A stretch of 64,000 nt of DNA from Rathayibacter sp. SW19 (lineage in GTDB: Bacteria; Actinomycetota; Actinomycetes; Actinomycetales; Microbacteriaceae). Positions 42,056 to 56,132 of the stretch are shown here, piece after piece. The DNA is taken from the NCBI RefSeq assembly GCF_030866825.1, contig NZ_CP133020.1, positions 2,294,001-2,358,000 of the forward strand, in the 5' to 3' direction. The notes below the pieces were generated by a model. The model did no database searches, had not been told where the DNA came from, and was given only the letters and a program-made list of their open reading frames with translations. Made by a program: the position numbers and the translations under genes. Numbering within the stretch: position 1 is the stretch's first letter; each line of letters begins with the position of its first letter.

Positions 42056-43621
42056 TCACATGTCGGGCAGGAATGATGCCCATGCGAGGCGGCGTGCACG
42101 CTGAGGATCGTGCTCGACGCGGTCCTCCTTGTCGAGGATGAGGGTGCGGCGGTCATCGACCGTGTACGGCGGCCACGATTTTGCGAGTGTGCCTGTGCAG
42201 ACGAAATCCAACCAGTACGTTCGCATCCGCTCGCCCGCTCCGACGTATGCGTCGCGACCGCCGAGGGCGCTCATTCTGCGTGCGAGAGTGCCGTCCGTTT
42301 CTCCGAACAGGGTGAACAGTTCGATTCCGTGCGTCGCGTCGATTCGGAGCGCATGCAGCAGCCGAGGTGCAACATCGAAACGGTACACGTGCACGGGTGC
42401 CACCAGCGCATGGCGGTCGGCAACGACCACGCTGGGATACCAGAATGCGTAATCACCGCTGAAATCTGTTGCGGCGTGGCTGGCCGGAAGTCCCGGATAC
42501 GCCGCGCGCATGGCCGGGCGCGCCGAGCGGGGTGCACGCTCGAAGATGGTGTGGATGCGGGACGGTGAGCGCGGCAGAATGTCCACCCGTCCTCGGAAGA
42601 TGGAGCCCTCCCGCTCGTTCGTGCCGATGATCAGCGGCACGCGGTGTGCACGCCCATTGCGGAATGCATCCAACGGGCGCTCGGGAATCATGATCCCGTC
42701 GACAACCGGTGCGAGGCAGAACGTGCCGGGGTCGGCATCCGGACTGCGTAGCTGAAGGATCAGCGACGCGTTGTTCAATTGCAGAGCCGTCGCGGCCTGG
42801 AGCACGTCGACCGGCCCGGCGGCATCCGGCAGCGGTTGTCCGTCGTGCAGCATGACACTGCGCAGCGCCGGGATGAAGTCTCCTGCCCACTCGTCTGCGC
42901 GCTCCTGCGTGTACACAGCATTGGGCGGCGGACTCTGCGCGATTGCACGTGAGAACAGTCCGCGTGCGGATGGCGTCGCCATCAGCGTTGTCACCGCGTT
43001 GCCGCCCGCAGACTGCCCGAAGACCGTAACGTTGTGCGGGTCACCGCCGAAGGCTCGGATGTTCGTGCGCACCCAGCGCAGCGCCGCCACTTGGTCTCTG
43101 AGTCCGAGATTCCCGTCAATCGGCCGCTTGCGACTGGAATACCGGGTGAAATGCAAATATCCGAAGGCGCCCAAGCGATAGTTGAAACTGACGTACACCA
43201 CCCGCCCGCTGCGCACGAAACTGTTGCCCTGCCCGGTGAAATCCTGTGAGGAACCAACGCTGTAGCCGCCGCCGTGGATGTACACCATGACCGGCAGGCC
43301 GCGGTGCGGAATAAACGCGTCCGCCGCCGTCAGGACGTTGATCGACAGACAATCCTCGCTCGCAGGAATCAGCGGCCCGACGCCGCGGAACTGACCCTTG
43401 TACAGTTGCGGGGCCACGTCGCCGAAGGCACTCGCGTCGCGCACGCCCTGCCACGGAATGACCGCTTTCGGCGCGCGGAATCGCAAGCGACCCAGCGGCG
43501 GTGCCGCGTATGGGATGCCGCGCCACGCATGAATGCCGCCTTCAGCGACTCCGCGGACGACGCCCCCGGTCACCCTGACATCGAGGACGGCACGAGGCGG
43601 CACAGCACCGCGTGCATCCAC
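42056..43621 (-). CDS. Carboxylesterase (type B family)
   Basis: 521 aa from GTG 43621. Family signatures are WRGIPYAAPPLGRLRF near the N terminus, the oxyanion YIHGGGYSVGS, the nucleophile elbow VFGQSAGGNAVTTLMATP and a C-terminal THGIELFTLFGE with the catalytic histidine. EDCLSINV matches the second type B signature. Substrate unknown. I prefer GTG 43621, since TACCAT ends 6 nt upstream; a GTG at 43666 gives 536 aa but has no ribosome site. Convergent with the SGNH gene. Confidence 0.9.
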   Translation of the reverse strand: MDARGAVPPRAVLDVRVTGGVVRGVAEGGIHAWRGIPYAAPPLGRLRFRAPKAVIPWQGVRDASAFGDVAPQLYKGQFRGVGPLIPASEDCLSINVLTAADAFIPHRGLPVMVYIHGGGYSVGSSQDFTGQGNSFVRSGRVVYVSFNYRLGAFGYLHFTRYSSRKRPIDGNLGLRDQVAALRWVRTNIRAFGGDPHNVTVFGQSAGGNAVTTLMATPSARGLFSRAIAQSPPPNAVYTQERADEWAGDFIPALRSVMLHDGQPLPDAAGPVDVLQAATALQLNNASLILQLRSPDADPGTFCLAPVVDGIMIPERPLDAFRNGRAHRVPLIIGTNEREGSIFRGRVDILPRSPSRIHTIFERAPRSARPAMRAAYPGLPASHAATDFSGDYAFWYPSVVVADRHALVAPVHVYRFDVAPRLLHALRIDATHGIELFTLFGETDGTLARRMSALGGRDAYVGAGERMRTYWLDFVCTGTLAKSWPPYTVDDRRTLILDKEDRVEHDPQRARRLAWASFLPDM

Positions 43622-43627
43622 AACCCC

Positions 43628-43633
43628 ATGGTA
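43628..43633 (-). promoter_or_regulatory. Candidate leaderless -10 box of the carboxylesterase gene
   Basis: TACCAT on the reverse strand ends 6 nt before GTG 43621. Confidence 0.4.
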
Positions 43634-43683
43634 GGCCTCTGCCCTGGGTGACCGCCCGTGCGACACTGGAACAGGAGGCCATC

Positions 43684-44328
43684 ATGATCTTCAGCGACCG
43701 GGTTGACGCGGGTCTGCAACTTGCCGAGCGCATGCTGCACCTCGCCGGCAGCGACGCGATCGTGCTCGGACTTCCGCGCGGCGGCGTTCCGGTTGGATAC
43801 GAGGTCGCCACGGCACTCGAGCTGCCGTTGGATGTGATCGTGGTGCGCAAACTCGGCGTGCCGTGGCACGAGGAACTCGCCATGGGCGCGATCGGCGACG
43901 GCGTTCGAGTTCTCGATGACGACACCGTGGCATCGCTGCAGGTCAGCACGGACGACGTGGATGCCGTCGAGCAGCGCGAGCAGGTGGAGCTTGCGCGCCG
44001 GGCGCGCCGCTTTCGCGGGCAGCGCGGGCCGCTTCAACTGGCCGGCCGCACCGCGATCATCGTCGATGACGGTGTCGCGACCGGCGCGACCGCGCGGGCG
44101 GCGTGCCAGGTTGCCCGCTCTGCCGGCGCGTCTCGCATCATTCTGGCCGTTCCGGTGGCGCCACCGGACTGGAACCCGCCACCCGTGCCCGCTGTCGACG
44201 AATTCATCTGGGTTGCCCGGCCGTCTCCGTTCTTCGCCATCGGGCAGTGGTACGCCGACTTCACGCAGACAACGGACGCGACGGTGCTCGACCTGCTGGC
44301 TCGCTCGGCGGAACGTTTCAGGCCGTAG
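43684..44328 (+). CDS. Phosphoribosyltransferase-family protein
   Basis: 214 aa. The PRPP-binding loop is AIIVDDGVATGATARAA, and the N-terminal LGLPRGGVPVGYEVATALELPLDVIVVRKLG block is typical of the stand-alone phosphoribosyltransferase-like proteins often fused to dienelactone hydrolases in actinobacteria. The nucleobase substrate is unknown. ATG 43684 has AGGAGG upstream. The TAG stop overlaps the -10 box of the next gene. Confidence 0.85.
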   Translation: MIFSDRVDAGLQLAERMLHLAGSDAIVLGLPRGGVPVGYEVATALELPLDVIVVRKLGVPWHEELAMGAIGDGVRVLDDDTVASLQVSTDDVDAVEQREQVELARRARRFRGQRGPLQLAGRTAIIVDDGVATGATARAACQVARSAGASRIILAVPVAPPDWNPPPVPAVDEFIWVARPSPFFAIGQWYADFTQTTDATVLDLLARSAERFRP

Positions 44329-44331
44329 GCT
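44326..44331 (+). promoter_or_regulatory. Predicted leaderless -10 box of the EamA gene, overlapping a stop codon
   Basis: TAGGCT ends 6 nt before GTG 44338. Its first three bases are the stop codon of the phosphoribosyltransferase gene. Confidence 0.55.
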
Positions 44332-44337
44332 CGGCTG

Positions 44338-45225
44338 GTGGCGCACAGACCAGACAGACGTAGATCCCTCATTGGTGCGGGCACCCAGTTGGGCACGGAG
44401 GTCAGCATCAATCTCGGGTCAGCGATCGCCGGCCTGCTGATTCCGATCGTCGGCGCCGTGGTCATCGTCACCGTCCGTCAGCTCGTCACCGTCGCCGCGA
44501 TCACGCCGTTCTATCGGCCGAGACCGCGCCAGCTGACCTGGCGCCGCCTCTGGCCGGCGATCGCACTCGGCGTCGTGCTCGCCGTCATGAATCTCGCTTT
44601 TTACGAGTCCGTCGGCAGGCTCGGCCTCGGATTGGCTGCAACGATCGAATTCCTCGGGCCGTTCACGCTGGCGCTGCTCGGTTCGCGACGGCTGATCGAC
44701 CTGGCCTGCGCGGTAACCGCTGCCGCGGGCATCCTGCTGTTGACGGATGCCGCGGGCCCGCTCGACCCGTTCGGCGTCGCACTGGCGTTGACCGCCGCCG
44801 CGGCCTGGGCTGCATACATTCTGCTGACACGGCGGGTTGCCAACGATCTTCCCGGGCTTGAGGGTCTCACGGTGGCGAGCATCGTCGCATCCGTGATTCT
44901 CGTCCCGGCCGCCCTGTTCGTCATCGACTATGCCGCGATCGATTGGCGGGTGCTCGGGCTGTTGCTGGCGGCAGGCATACTGTCATCTGCGCTGCCGTAC
45001 TCGCTCGACACTTTCATCCTGCGCAGAATCTCGGCACGCCTCTACGCGATCATCACCAGTGTCGGGCCGGTCATCGCGGCCGCGTTCGGATGGCTCCTGC
45101 TGGCGGAGACATTCACCCTGCAGCAGCAGTTCGGTATCGTCGTCGTGTGCGCGGCTGCTGCTGTCGCCGTCGCCACACAACGTGAGCACTCGCGATCAGA
45201 GCTTGAAAAGACGGCGGAAGCGTAA
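44338..45225 (+). CDS. EamA-family transporter (RhtA-like exporter)
   Basis: 295 aa with about ten hydrophobic segments in two EamA halves. GLAATIEFLGPFTLALLGSRR and the C-terminal ALPYSLDTFILRRISARLYAIITSVGPVIAA match threonine/homoserine exporter RhtA-type proteins. It is a plasma-membrane drug/metabolite exporter, and amino-acid export is a guess. Its GTG start has no ribosome site and lies 6 nt after TAGGCT. It converges with pyk, leaving only 26 bp. Confidence 0.85.
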   Translation: MAHRPDRRRSLIGAGTQLGTEVSINLGSAIAGLLIPIVGAVVIVTVRQLVTVAAITPFYRPRPRQLTWRRLWPAIALGVVLAVMNLAFYESVGRLGLGLAATIEFLGPFTLALLGSRRLIDLACAVTAAAGILLLTDAAGPLDPFGVALALTAAAAWAAYILLTRRVANDLPGLEGLTVASIVASVILVPAALFVIDYAAIDWRVLGLLLAAGILSSALPYSLDTFILRRISARLYAIITSVGPVIAAAFGWLLLAETFTLQQQFGIVVVCAAAAVAVATQREHSRSELEKTAEA

Positions 45226-45251
45226 CCGGTCACCACCGCAATCGCGTTGGA

Positions 45252-46700
45252 CTACGGAATCGCTGCATACGCGGGAGCCGCGTTATTGTGCACATCACCG
45301 AGCACATGAACGCGCACATCGTTCGTAGAACCGGAGATTCCGGGAGGGGAACCGGAGATGACGACGACCTTGTCGCCGACTTCCGCCAGCTTCTCGCCGA
45401 GCAGAATGTCGTCGACCTGCCCGAACATTTGATCGGTGTGGGTGACACGATCGACCAGGAAGGTCTGGATGCCCCAGGTCAACGCCAGCCGGCGACGGAT
45501 GCCCGGCTCCGGGGTGAAGGCCAGCATCGGGATCTTGGAGCGCAACCGCGACATGCGGCGTGCGGAGTCGCCGGACTCGGTGAAGACGCATAAATAGACC
45601 GCATCCACGAAGGCCGCGACCTCGGCCGCGACCAGTGTGATCGCGCCGCCCTGCGTGCGCGGCTTCGTGCCGAGTGGCTGGATGCGCTCCAGCCCGTGCT
45701 CTTCGGTCGACTCGATGATACGGGCCATGGTCTGCACCGTGATCACCGGATACTCGCCGACGCTGGTCTCACCGCTGAGCATGACGGCATCCGTGCCGTC
45801 GAGAACGGCGTTCGCGACGTCCGAGGTCTCCGCCCGGGTCGGAATCGGGCTTGAGATCATCGATTCGAGCATCTGGGTCGCAACGATCACCGGTTTCGCC
45901 ATTCGCCGGGCCAACTCGATGGCACGCTTCTGCACGATCGGCACAGCCTCGAGCGGAAGCTCGACGCCGAGATCACCGCGGGCAACCATGATGGCGTCGA
46001 ATGTGTCGACAATCTCCTCGAGGGCGTCGACGGCCTGCGGCTTTTCGATTTTCGCGATCACCGGAACCTTGCGGCCCTCTTCTGCCATGATCTCGTGAAC
46101 ACGATTGATGTCGCTCGCGTTCCGCACGAACGATAACGCGATCAAGTCGGCGCCGAGCCGCAGCCCCCAGCGCAGGTCGGCTTCGTCTTTGTCGCTCAGA
46201 GCGGGCACGTTGACGGCGACACCGGGCAGGTTGATTCCCTTGTTGTTGGAGACAGCGCCGGCGACAACAACTTCTGTCGTGACGACGGTGCCGTCGGTTT
46301 CAAGAACCTTGACCTTGACTTTGCCGTCGTCGATCAGCAGAAAATCGCCCGGATTGACATCCTGCGGCAACCCTTTGAATGTCGTGCCCGACAGCTCCTT
46401 GGTGCCGATGACGTCTTCCGTCGTGATTTTGAAGATGTCACCGACGGCCAGGTCGTACGGGCCGGCCTCGAACTTGCCGAGCCGGATCTTCGGCCCTTGC
46501 AGGTCGACCATGACCGCGACAGCGCGGCCGCAATCATCCGCAGCCTTTCGCACGTTCGCGTACACCGACTCGTGCACGTCGTAACTGCCGTGGCTCAAGT
46601 TCATCCGCGCCACGTCGATGCCCGCATCGATGATGGCGCGGATGTTCTCGTAGCTGGATGTCGCTGGCCCCAGGGTCGCGACGATCTTTGCTCGTCTCAT
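45252..46700 (-). CDS. pyk: Pyruvate kinase
   Basis: The last step of glycolysis, making pyruvate and ATP; 482 aa. N-terminal RRAKIVATLGPATSSYENI, catalytic core IEKPQAVDALEEIVDTFDAIMVARGDLGVELPLE (MVARGDLG) and C-terminal regulatory domain are complete. ATG 46700 is used, with GGAG 12 nt upstream. It follows gltD by 82 bp and ends the long reverse-strand block. Confidence 0.96.
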   Translation of the reverse strand: MRRAKIVATLGPATSSYENIRAIIDAGIDVARMNLSHGSYDVHESVYANVRKAADDCGRAVAVMVDLQGPKIRLGKFEAGPYDLAVGDIFKITTEDVIGTKELSGTTFKGLPQDVNPGDFLLIDDGKVKVKVLETDGTVVTTEVVVAGAVSNNKGINLPGVAVNVPALSDKDEADLRWGLRLGADLIALSFVRNASDINRVHEIMAEEGRKVPVIAKIEKPQAVDALEEIVDTFDAIMVARGDLGVELPLEAVPIVQKRAIELARRMAKPVIVATQMLESMISSPIPTRAETSDVANAVLDGTDAVMLSGETSVGEYPVITVQTMARIIESTEEHGLERIQPLGTKPRTQGGAITLVAAEVAAFVDAVYLCVFTESGDSARRMSRLRSKIPMLAFTPEPGIRRRLALTWGIQTFLVDRVTHTDQMFGQVDDILLGEKLAEVGDKVVVISGSPPGISGSTNDVRVHVLGDVHNNAAPAYAAIP

Positions 46701-46782
46701 TCTGTGTGTACTCCGTGATTCTGCGCGATGACGCGCGCGATTCGTACAGCCGACCATCGGGTCGGTCGACCGTCAGGCTTCT

Positions 46783-48232
46783 CTAAATTGTGATGCCGCG
46801 ATCTGTGGGCTTGATCGGTGACGGCAGGGAAGTCTCCCCCTCAAGATACCGGTCTACGGACGCGGCTGCTGCTCGCCCCTCTGCGATCGCCCAGACGATC
46901 AGCGACTGGCCTCGCCCGGCGTCCCCGGCGACGAACACGCCCGGCTGGTCTGTCTGGAACTCGCTGTCGCGCTGCACGTTGCCGCGCTGATCGAACGGCA
47001 GTGACAACTGATCGACGAGAGCTGCGGCCTCCGGCCCGCTGAAACCCAGTGCCAGCAGCACGAGATCTGCTGGAATTTCGTGCTCGGTGCCCGCCTTCGG
47101 CACACGGCGGCCGTCGAGATACTCGGTCTCGGCAACGCGGATGGCACGCACCTCGCCGAACTCGTTCCGGAGGAACTCCACAGTCGAGGCCAGATAGTCA
47201 CGACGCCCGCCCTCCTCGTGTGCGCTGGAGACCTCGAACAGGTTCGGCGTCATCGGCCATGGTTGGTGCGCCGGGCGTTCACGTGGTGGTTGCTTGCCGA
47301 TGGCAAGATTGGTCACAGACAGCGCTCCTTGACGGTGCGCCGTGCCGATGCAGTCCGAGCCGGTGTCTCCTCCGCCGAGCACGACGACGTGCTTGCCCTG
47401 TGCGGTGATCTGATTCTCGATGCTGTCACCGGCCACGACGCGGTTCTGCTCAACCAGGTACTCCATGGCGAAGTGAATCCCGGACAGGTCGCGGCCGGGG
47501 ATTGGCAGATCGCGTGGCACCATCGCACCGGTTGCGACCACGACGGCGTCGTACCGGCTGCGCAGGTCGTCCCAGCTGATGTCGACGCCGATATTGACCC
47601 CTGCGCGGAACCGTGTGCCCTCAGCCATCATCTGATTGAGGCGGGCCTCGAGTGGCTTCTTCTCCATTTTGAAGTCGGGGATGCCGTAACGCACGAGACC
47701 GCCGATGCGGTCGTCGCGCTCATAGACGGCGACCGTGTGGCCGGCACGGGTCAGTTGCTGTGCGGCCGCAAGCCCGGCCGGCCCGGACCCGACGACGGCG
47801 ACGGTCTTGCCGGTCAGGCGCTGTGGCGGGTGCGGTTGCACCCAGCCGTTCGCCCAGGCTTGATCGATGATCGACACCTCGACCTGCTTTATTGTCACTG
47901 CCGGCTGGTTGATGCCGAGAACGCACGAGTCTTCGCAGGGGGCGGGACACAACCGTCCTGTCATCTCCGGAAAGTTGTTCGTGGCGTGGAGACGTTCGGC
48001 CGCGAGTCGGCCTTCCCCGCGCCACATCAGGTCATTCCATTCCGGGATGAGGTTTCCGAGCGGGCAGCCCTGGTGGCAGAACGGGGTGCCGCAGTCCATG
48101 CAACGACCGGCCTGCCTGCGCAGTTCGACGGGATCTCCCGGCTCGTAGACCTCTTTCCAGTCCATCAGGCGCACGGAGACCGGCCGCCGGTTTGGCAGTT
48201 CGCGTTCCGTTACCTTCAGGAATCCTTTGGGA

Positions 48233-48240
<8 letters not shown>
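46783..48240 (-). CDS. gltD: Glutamate synthase (NADPH), small subunit
   Basis: 485 aa. The N terminus has cysteines of the [4Fe-4S] sites (CMDCGTPFCHQGCPLGN, then CPAPCEDSCVLG), then an FAD motif VVGSGPAGLAAAQQL and an NADPH-binding GGGDTGSDC. It transfers electrons from NADPH to GltB for glutamate synthesis. It overlaps the gltB stop by 8 bp, so the subunits are coupled. Confidence 0.96.
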
Positions 48241-52810
<4,570 letters not shown>

Positions 52811-52943
52811 GATTACCGTCCTCACATGAGAAGTGGGAGAGGGACGCCGTCGGCCCGTGAAGTGAACTCGATTTCTCGGCCAGGTTTGATGCGCGAGACG
52901 AGAAAGGGAAAAAGCGACGTGGGGTGACGCTTAGGTCGAGAGT

Positions 52944-53930
52944 TTACGAGCCGGCTGAGCTTGTGGCTTTGGCTGTATTGGATTCGGCGTCTAGTGGGGC
53001 GTTATCGTCGTTTTCCCAGTCGTCCGAATCGTCGTCGTCCGATTCTACAGCAGCATCGGGGGCGTGCCACGCACGGCCGGGACGGTAGACGCTCAATTCG
53101 AGACCCGGATGCCGCCTTGTCTGCACGATCAGAATGACCAGACCCAGCACGACGGCGCCGAACGCCGCCCAAACGTTGCTCGGAATGCCGAGGAAGGAGA
53201 ATTCGCTCGGATCGATGCGGATCGACTCGAGATATGACCGGCCGGCACCGTACCAGATCAGGTACAGCGCGAACAGCTTGCCCCAGCGCAGTTGGAACTT
53301 CTTCTCGAGCCAGAGGATGACGACGATGCCGATGACGTTCCAGATGATCTCGTACAGGAACAACGGTTGGAAAAGCGTGCCGGCCGGCAGACCAGCGGGA
53401 AAGGCTGCATTCGTCGTTTCGATCTGCAGACCCCATGGCAGGTTCGTCGGCAACCCGAACAACTCGTGGTTGAAATAGTTGCCGAAGCGGCCCAGAGACT
53501 GTGCCAGCAGCATGCCGGGGGCGAGAGCGTCGGCGAATGACCAGAACCGAACGCCTGTGATCGCGCAGGCGATCAGCACGCCGATTGCACCGCCGATCAG
53601 CGAGCCGAAGATGGCGTTGCCGCCCTCCCAGATGTAGAGCGTCTTCAGCAGGTTCGCACCAGCATAGAAATAGTCATGCGGATGCGTGAACACGTGGTAA
53701 GCGCGGGCACCGATGATGCCGAGCGGCACAGCCCAGAGAATGATGTCCAACACGATGCCGGGCTCAGCACCGCGCTTTGTCAGCCGCCGCGAGGTCCAGA
53801 TCGTGGCCGCGATGATGCCGACCAGGATGCACAGCGCGTACGTGCGGATGTCCCAGTGCCAGCTGAAGATCGAGAACGAGAAACCCTGCCAATCGACAGG
53901 AGGACTCGGAATACTCAGCGGTGCAATCAC
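52944..53930 (-). CDS. lgt: Prolipoprotein diacylglyceryl transferase
   Basis: Membrane enzyme of lipoprotein maturation, adding diacylglycerol to the lipobox cysteine; 328 aa. About seven transmembrane helices are visible, with the Lgt signature GRFGNYFNHELFGLPTNLPWG (RFGNYFNHE core). The last ~45 residues are acidic and low complexity (DDDDSDDWENDDNAP), an extension beyond the enzyme core. GTG start with AAGAAGGG upstream. It sits between trpA and gltB, the common actinobacterial order. Confidence 0.95.
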   Translation of the reverse strand: MIAPLSIPSPPVDWQGFSFSIFSWHWDIRTYALCILVGIIAATIWTSRRLTKRGAEPGIVLDIILWAVPLGIIGARAYHVFTHPHDYFYAGANLLKTLYIWEGGNAIFGSLIGGAIGVLIACAITGVRFWSFADALAPGMLLAQSLGRFGNYFNHELFGLPTNLPWGLQIETTNAAFPAGLPAGTLFQPLFLYEIIWNVIGIVVILWLEKKFQLRWGKLFALYLIWYGAGRSYLESIRIDPSEFSFLGIPSNVWAAFGAVVLGLVILIVQTRRHPGLELSVYRPGRAWHAPDAAVESDDDDSDDWENDDNAPLDAESNTAKATSSAGS

Positions 53931-54000
53931 CAGATCGTTACCCTTCTTGCTGGGACCAGAGCGGTCACCCGGCCACGGCGTGCCGCCTGGCCAACTTAGC

Positions 54001-54840
54001 CTATTCGCTTATGTGAGTGTGTGTCGCGCCGGAGCGCGTGCCGACCGCCAGCGCAGCTGCAACCTGTCCAACGTGGCGAACCCCGCCGTCGGCCAGCGCC
54101 TTGACCAAGGCGGAGCCGACGATCGCCCCGTCGGCGTACTCGAGCACCTCTGCAACCTGTTCCGCGCTCGAAATGCCGAGCCCGACGCACGTACTGGTCG
54201 CGCCGACGGCGCGCAGGCGTGAAACGAGCGTACGAGCCGCGGCGTCGATATCGGTGCGAGCTCCCGTGATTCCCATGGTCGAGGCCGCGTAGACGAATCC
54301 GCGGCTGGATTGAACCGTTGTGCTCAGGCGTTCGTCCGTCGAGGTCGGTGCGGCGAGGAACACCCGATCGAGACCGGTGCGTTCCGACGCGGCCAGCCAT
54401 TCCGCGGCCTCATCCGGCACCAGATCCGGTGTGACCAGCCCTGCGCCGCCGGCAGCAAGTAGTGTGTCTGCGAATCGGTCGACGCCGTACTGCATGACCG
54501 GGTTCCAGTAGGTCATCATCACGACGGGCGCGTCGACCTGCGCCGTGATCTGTCGCACGGCCTCGAACCCGTCCCGTAGGCGAAAACCGTCAGCCAGCGC
54601 CTGCTGTGTTGCGGACTGGATGACCGCGCCGTCCATCACCGGATCCGAATATGGAATACCGAGTTCGATAACGTCGACGCCGTTGTTCACGAGCGCGACG
54701 GCAGCGTCGATACTGGCCGAGAGCGTGGGAAAACCGGCCGGCAGGTAGCCGATCAGGGCGCCCGCGCGGGTTTCACGGCTCGCCCGAATCGCCGTGTCGG
54801 CCGGCGAGCTGATCGGCTGCTGGTTGGTTTCAGCGCTCAC
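54001..54840 (-). CDS. trpA: Tryptophan synthase, alpha subunit
   Basis: It cleaves indole-3-glycerol phosphate to indole and glyceraldehyde-3-P; 279 aa. Catalytic residues are E59 (VIELGIPYSDP) and D70 (MDG). The phosphate site GLGISSAEQV is near the C terminus. The GTG start overlaps the trpB stop (GTGA). The open frame reading further upstream through trpB shows no TrpA features and is rejected. Confidence 0.96.
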   Translation of the reverse strand: MSAETNQQPISSPADTAIRASRETRAGALIGYLPAGFPTLSASIDAAVALVNNGVDVIELGIPYSDPVMDGAVIQSATQQALADGFRLRDGFEAVRQITAQVDAPVVMMTYWNPVMQYGVDRFADTLLAAGGAGLVTPDLVPDEAAEWLAASERTGLDRVFLAAPTSTDERLSTTVQSSRGFVYAASTMGITGARTDIDAAARTLVSRLRAVGATSTCVGLGISSAEQVAEVLEYADGAIVGSALVKALADGGVRHVGQVAAALAVGTRSGATHTHISE

Positions 54841-56126
54841 GATTGCACGGCGTTCGCGTCGAGCAGGTCGAAGTAGCGCCCCGCCGTTTCCATGTCTTTG
54901 TCGCCGCGTCCGCTGAGATTCACCAAGATGGTGGCGTCTGGCCCGAGTTCGCTGCCGAGCTGCAGTGCTCCCGCCAGGGCGTGTGCCGATTCGATCGCCG
55001 GGATGATGCCCTCCGTTCTGCTCAGCAGCCTCATCGCATCCATCGCCTGAGCGTCTGTGATCGGCCGGTATTGGGCTCGTCCGATGGACGCCAACCAGGC
55101 ATGTTCTGGCCCAACGCCTGGGTAGTCGAGGCCGGCCGAAATGGAATGCGATTCGATCGTCTGGCCGTCTTCGTCCTGCAGAAGATAACTGCGTGCTCCG
55201 TGCAGCACGCCAGGGCGCCCGAGGGTGATCGTCGCAGCAGTGCGTGGCGTGTCGATACCCTCTCCCCCCGCCTCGAAGCCGTACAAGGCGACAGTGGGGT
55301 CGTCGAGGAACGCGTGGAAGATGCCGATCGCATTCGATCCGCCGCCGACGCACGCCGCGACGGCATCCGGCAGCGAACCGGTCAATTCGAGCACCTGCGC
55401 GCGAGCCTCCTCGCCGATGATCTTCTGCAGATCACGCACCATGGACGGGAACGGATGCGGCCCCGCGACGGTGCCGAAGATGTAGTTCGTCGACTCGACG
55501 TTCGTCACCCAGTCGCGCATGGCATCGTTGATGGCGTCTTTGAGCGTGCGCGAGCCGGTCGTGACGGGAATGACTTCGGCGCCGAGCAGTCGCATCCGCG
55601 CGACGTTCAGGGCCTGCCGTTCTGTGTCCACTTCACCCATGTAGATGACGCAGTCCAGCCCGAACAACGCGGCGGCCGTTGCCGTCGCGACGCCGTGCTG
55701 CCCTGCGCCGGTTTCGGCGATCACTCGGGTCTTGCCGATCCGTTTTGTGAGAATGGCCTGGCCGAGCACGTTGTTGATCTTGTGCGACCCGGTGTGGTTG
55801 AGGTCTTCGCGTTTCAGGATGATGCGCGCGCCGCCGGCGTGTTCCGCGAAGCGCGGCACCTGCGTGATGAGCGACGGCCGGCCGATGTAGCTGCGGTTCA
55901 ATTCATCGAGTTCACTTCGGAAGCTCGGGTCGAGCTTCGCGAGCTCCCACGCCGCAGACAGTTCGTCCAGTGCCGCGATCAGGGCCTCGGGCACGAACCG
56001 GCCGCCGAACGGGCCGAAGTACGGTCCGTCTTCAGCGCGCAATGAGGTGGCGCGCGACGAATTATCACTCGGGGTGGCTTCCAAGGGGGTGCCTTCAGAA
56101 GGGGTCGCTTCAGATGATGATGACAT
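54837..56126 (-). CDS. trpB: Tryptophan synthase, beta subunit
   Basis: The PLP enzyme that joins indole and serine; 429 aa. PLP lysine K116 is in LNHTGSHKINN and the phosphate-binding GGGSNAIG is near residue 255. Residues 1-28 are a Ser/Thr/Pro/Glu-rich tail partly made by a 15 bp repeat; the conserved part begins at GPYFGPFGGRFVPE. It follows trpC by 6 nt. Confidence 0.96.
   Translation of the reverse strand: MSSSSEATPSEGTPLEATPSDNSSRATSLRAEDGPYFGPFGGRFVPEALIAALDELSAAWELAKLDPSFRSELDELNRSYIGRPSLITQVPRFAEHAGGARIILKREDLNHTGSHKINNVLGQAILTKRIGKTRVIAETGAGQHGVATATAAALFGLDCVIYMGEVDTERQALNVARMRLLGAEVIPVTTGSRTLKDAINDAMRDWVTNVESTNYIFGTVAGPHPFPSMVRDLQKIIGEEARAQVLELTGSLPDAVAACVGGGSNAIGIFHAFLDDPTVALYGFEAGGEGIDTPRTAATITLGRPGVLHGARSYLLQDEDGQTIESHSISAGLDYPGVGPEHAWLASIGRAQYRPITDAQAMDAMRLLSRTEGIIPAIESAHALAGALQLGSELGPDATILVNLSGRGDKDMETAGRYFDLLDANAVQS
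56071..56115 (-). repeat. 15 bp in-frame tandem repeat at the 5' end of trpB
   Basis: Three units at 56071-56085, 56086-56100 and 56101-56115, each beginning GGGGT, encode the EATPS/EGTPL/EATPS-type residues near the N terminus. Confidence 0.75.
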
Positions 56127-56132
56127 GGTGCT

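Noticed and set aside
53971..53992. Terminator between trpA and lgt
   Set aside because: Only two 4 bp stem parts with bulges and no U-tract; too weak to list.
54001..55353. 450 aa extended trpA frame
   Set aside because: The extra N-terminal part runs antisense-like through trpB without TrpA features; the GTGA start at 54840 fits better.
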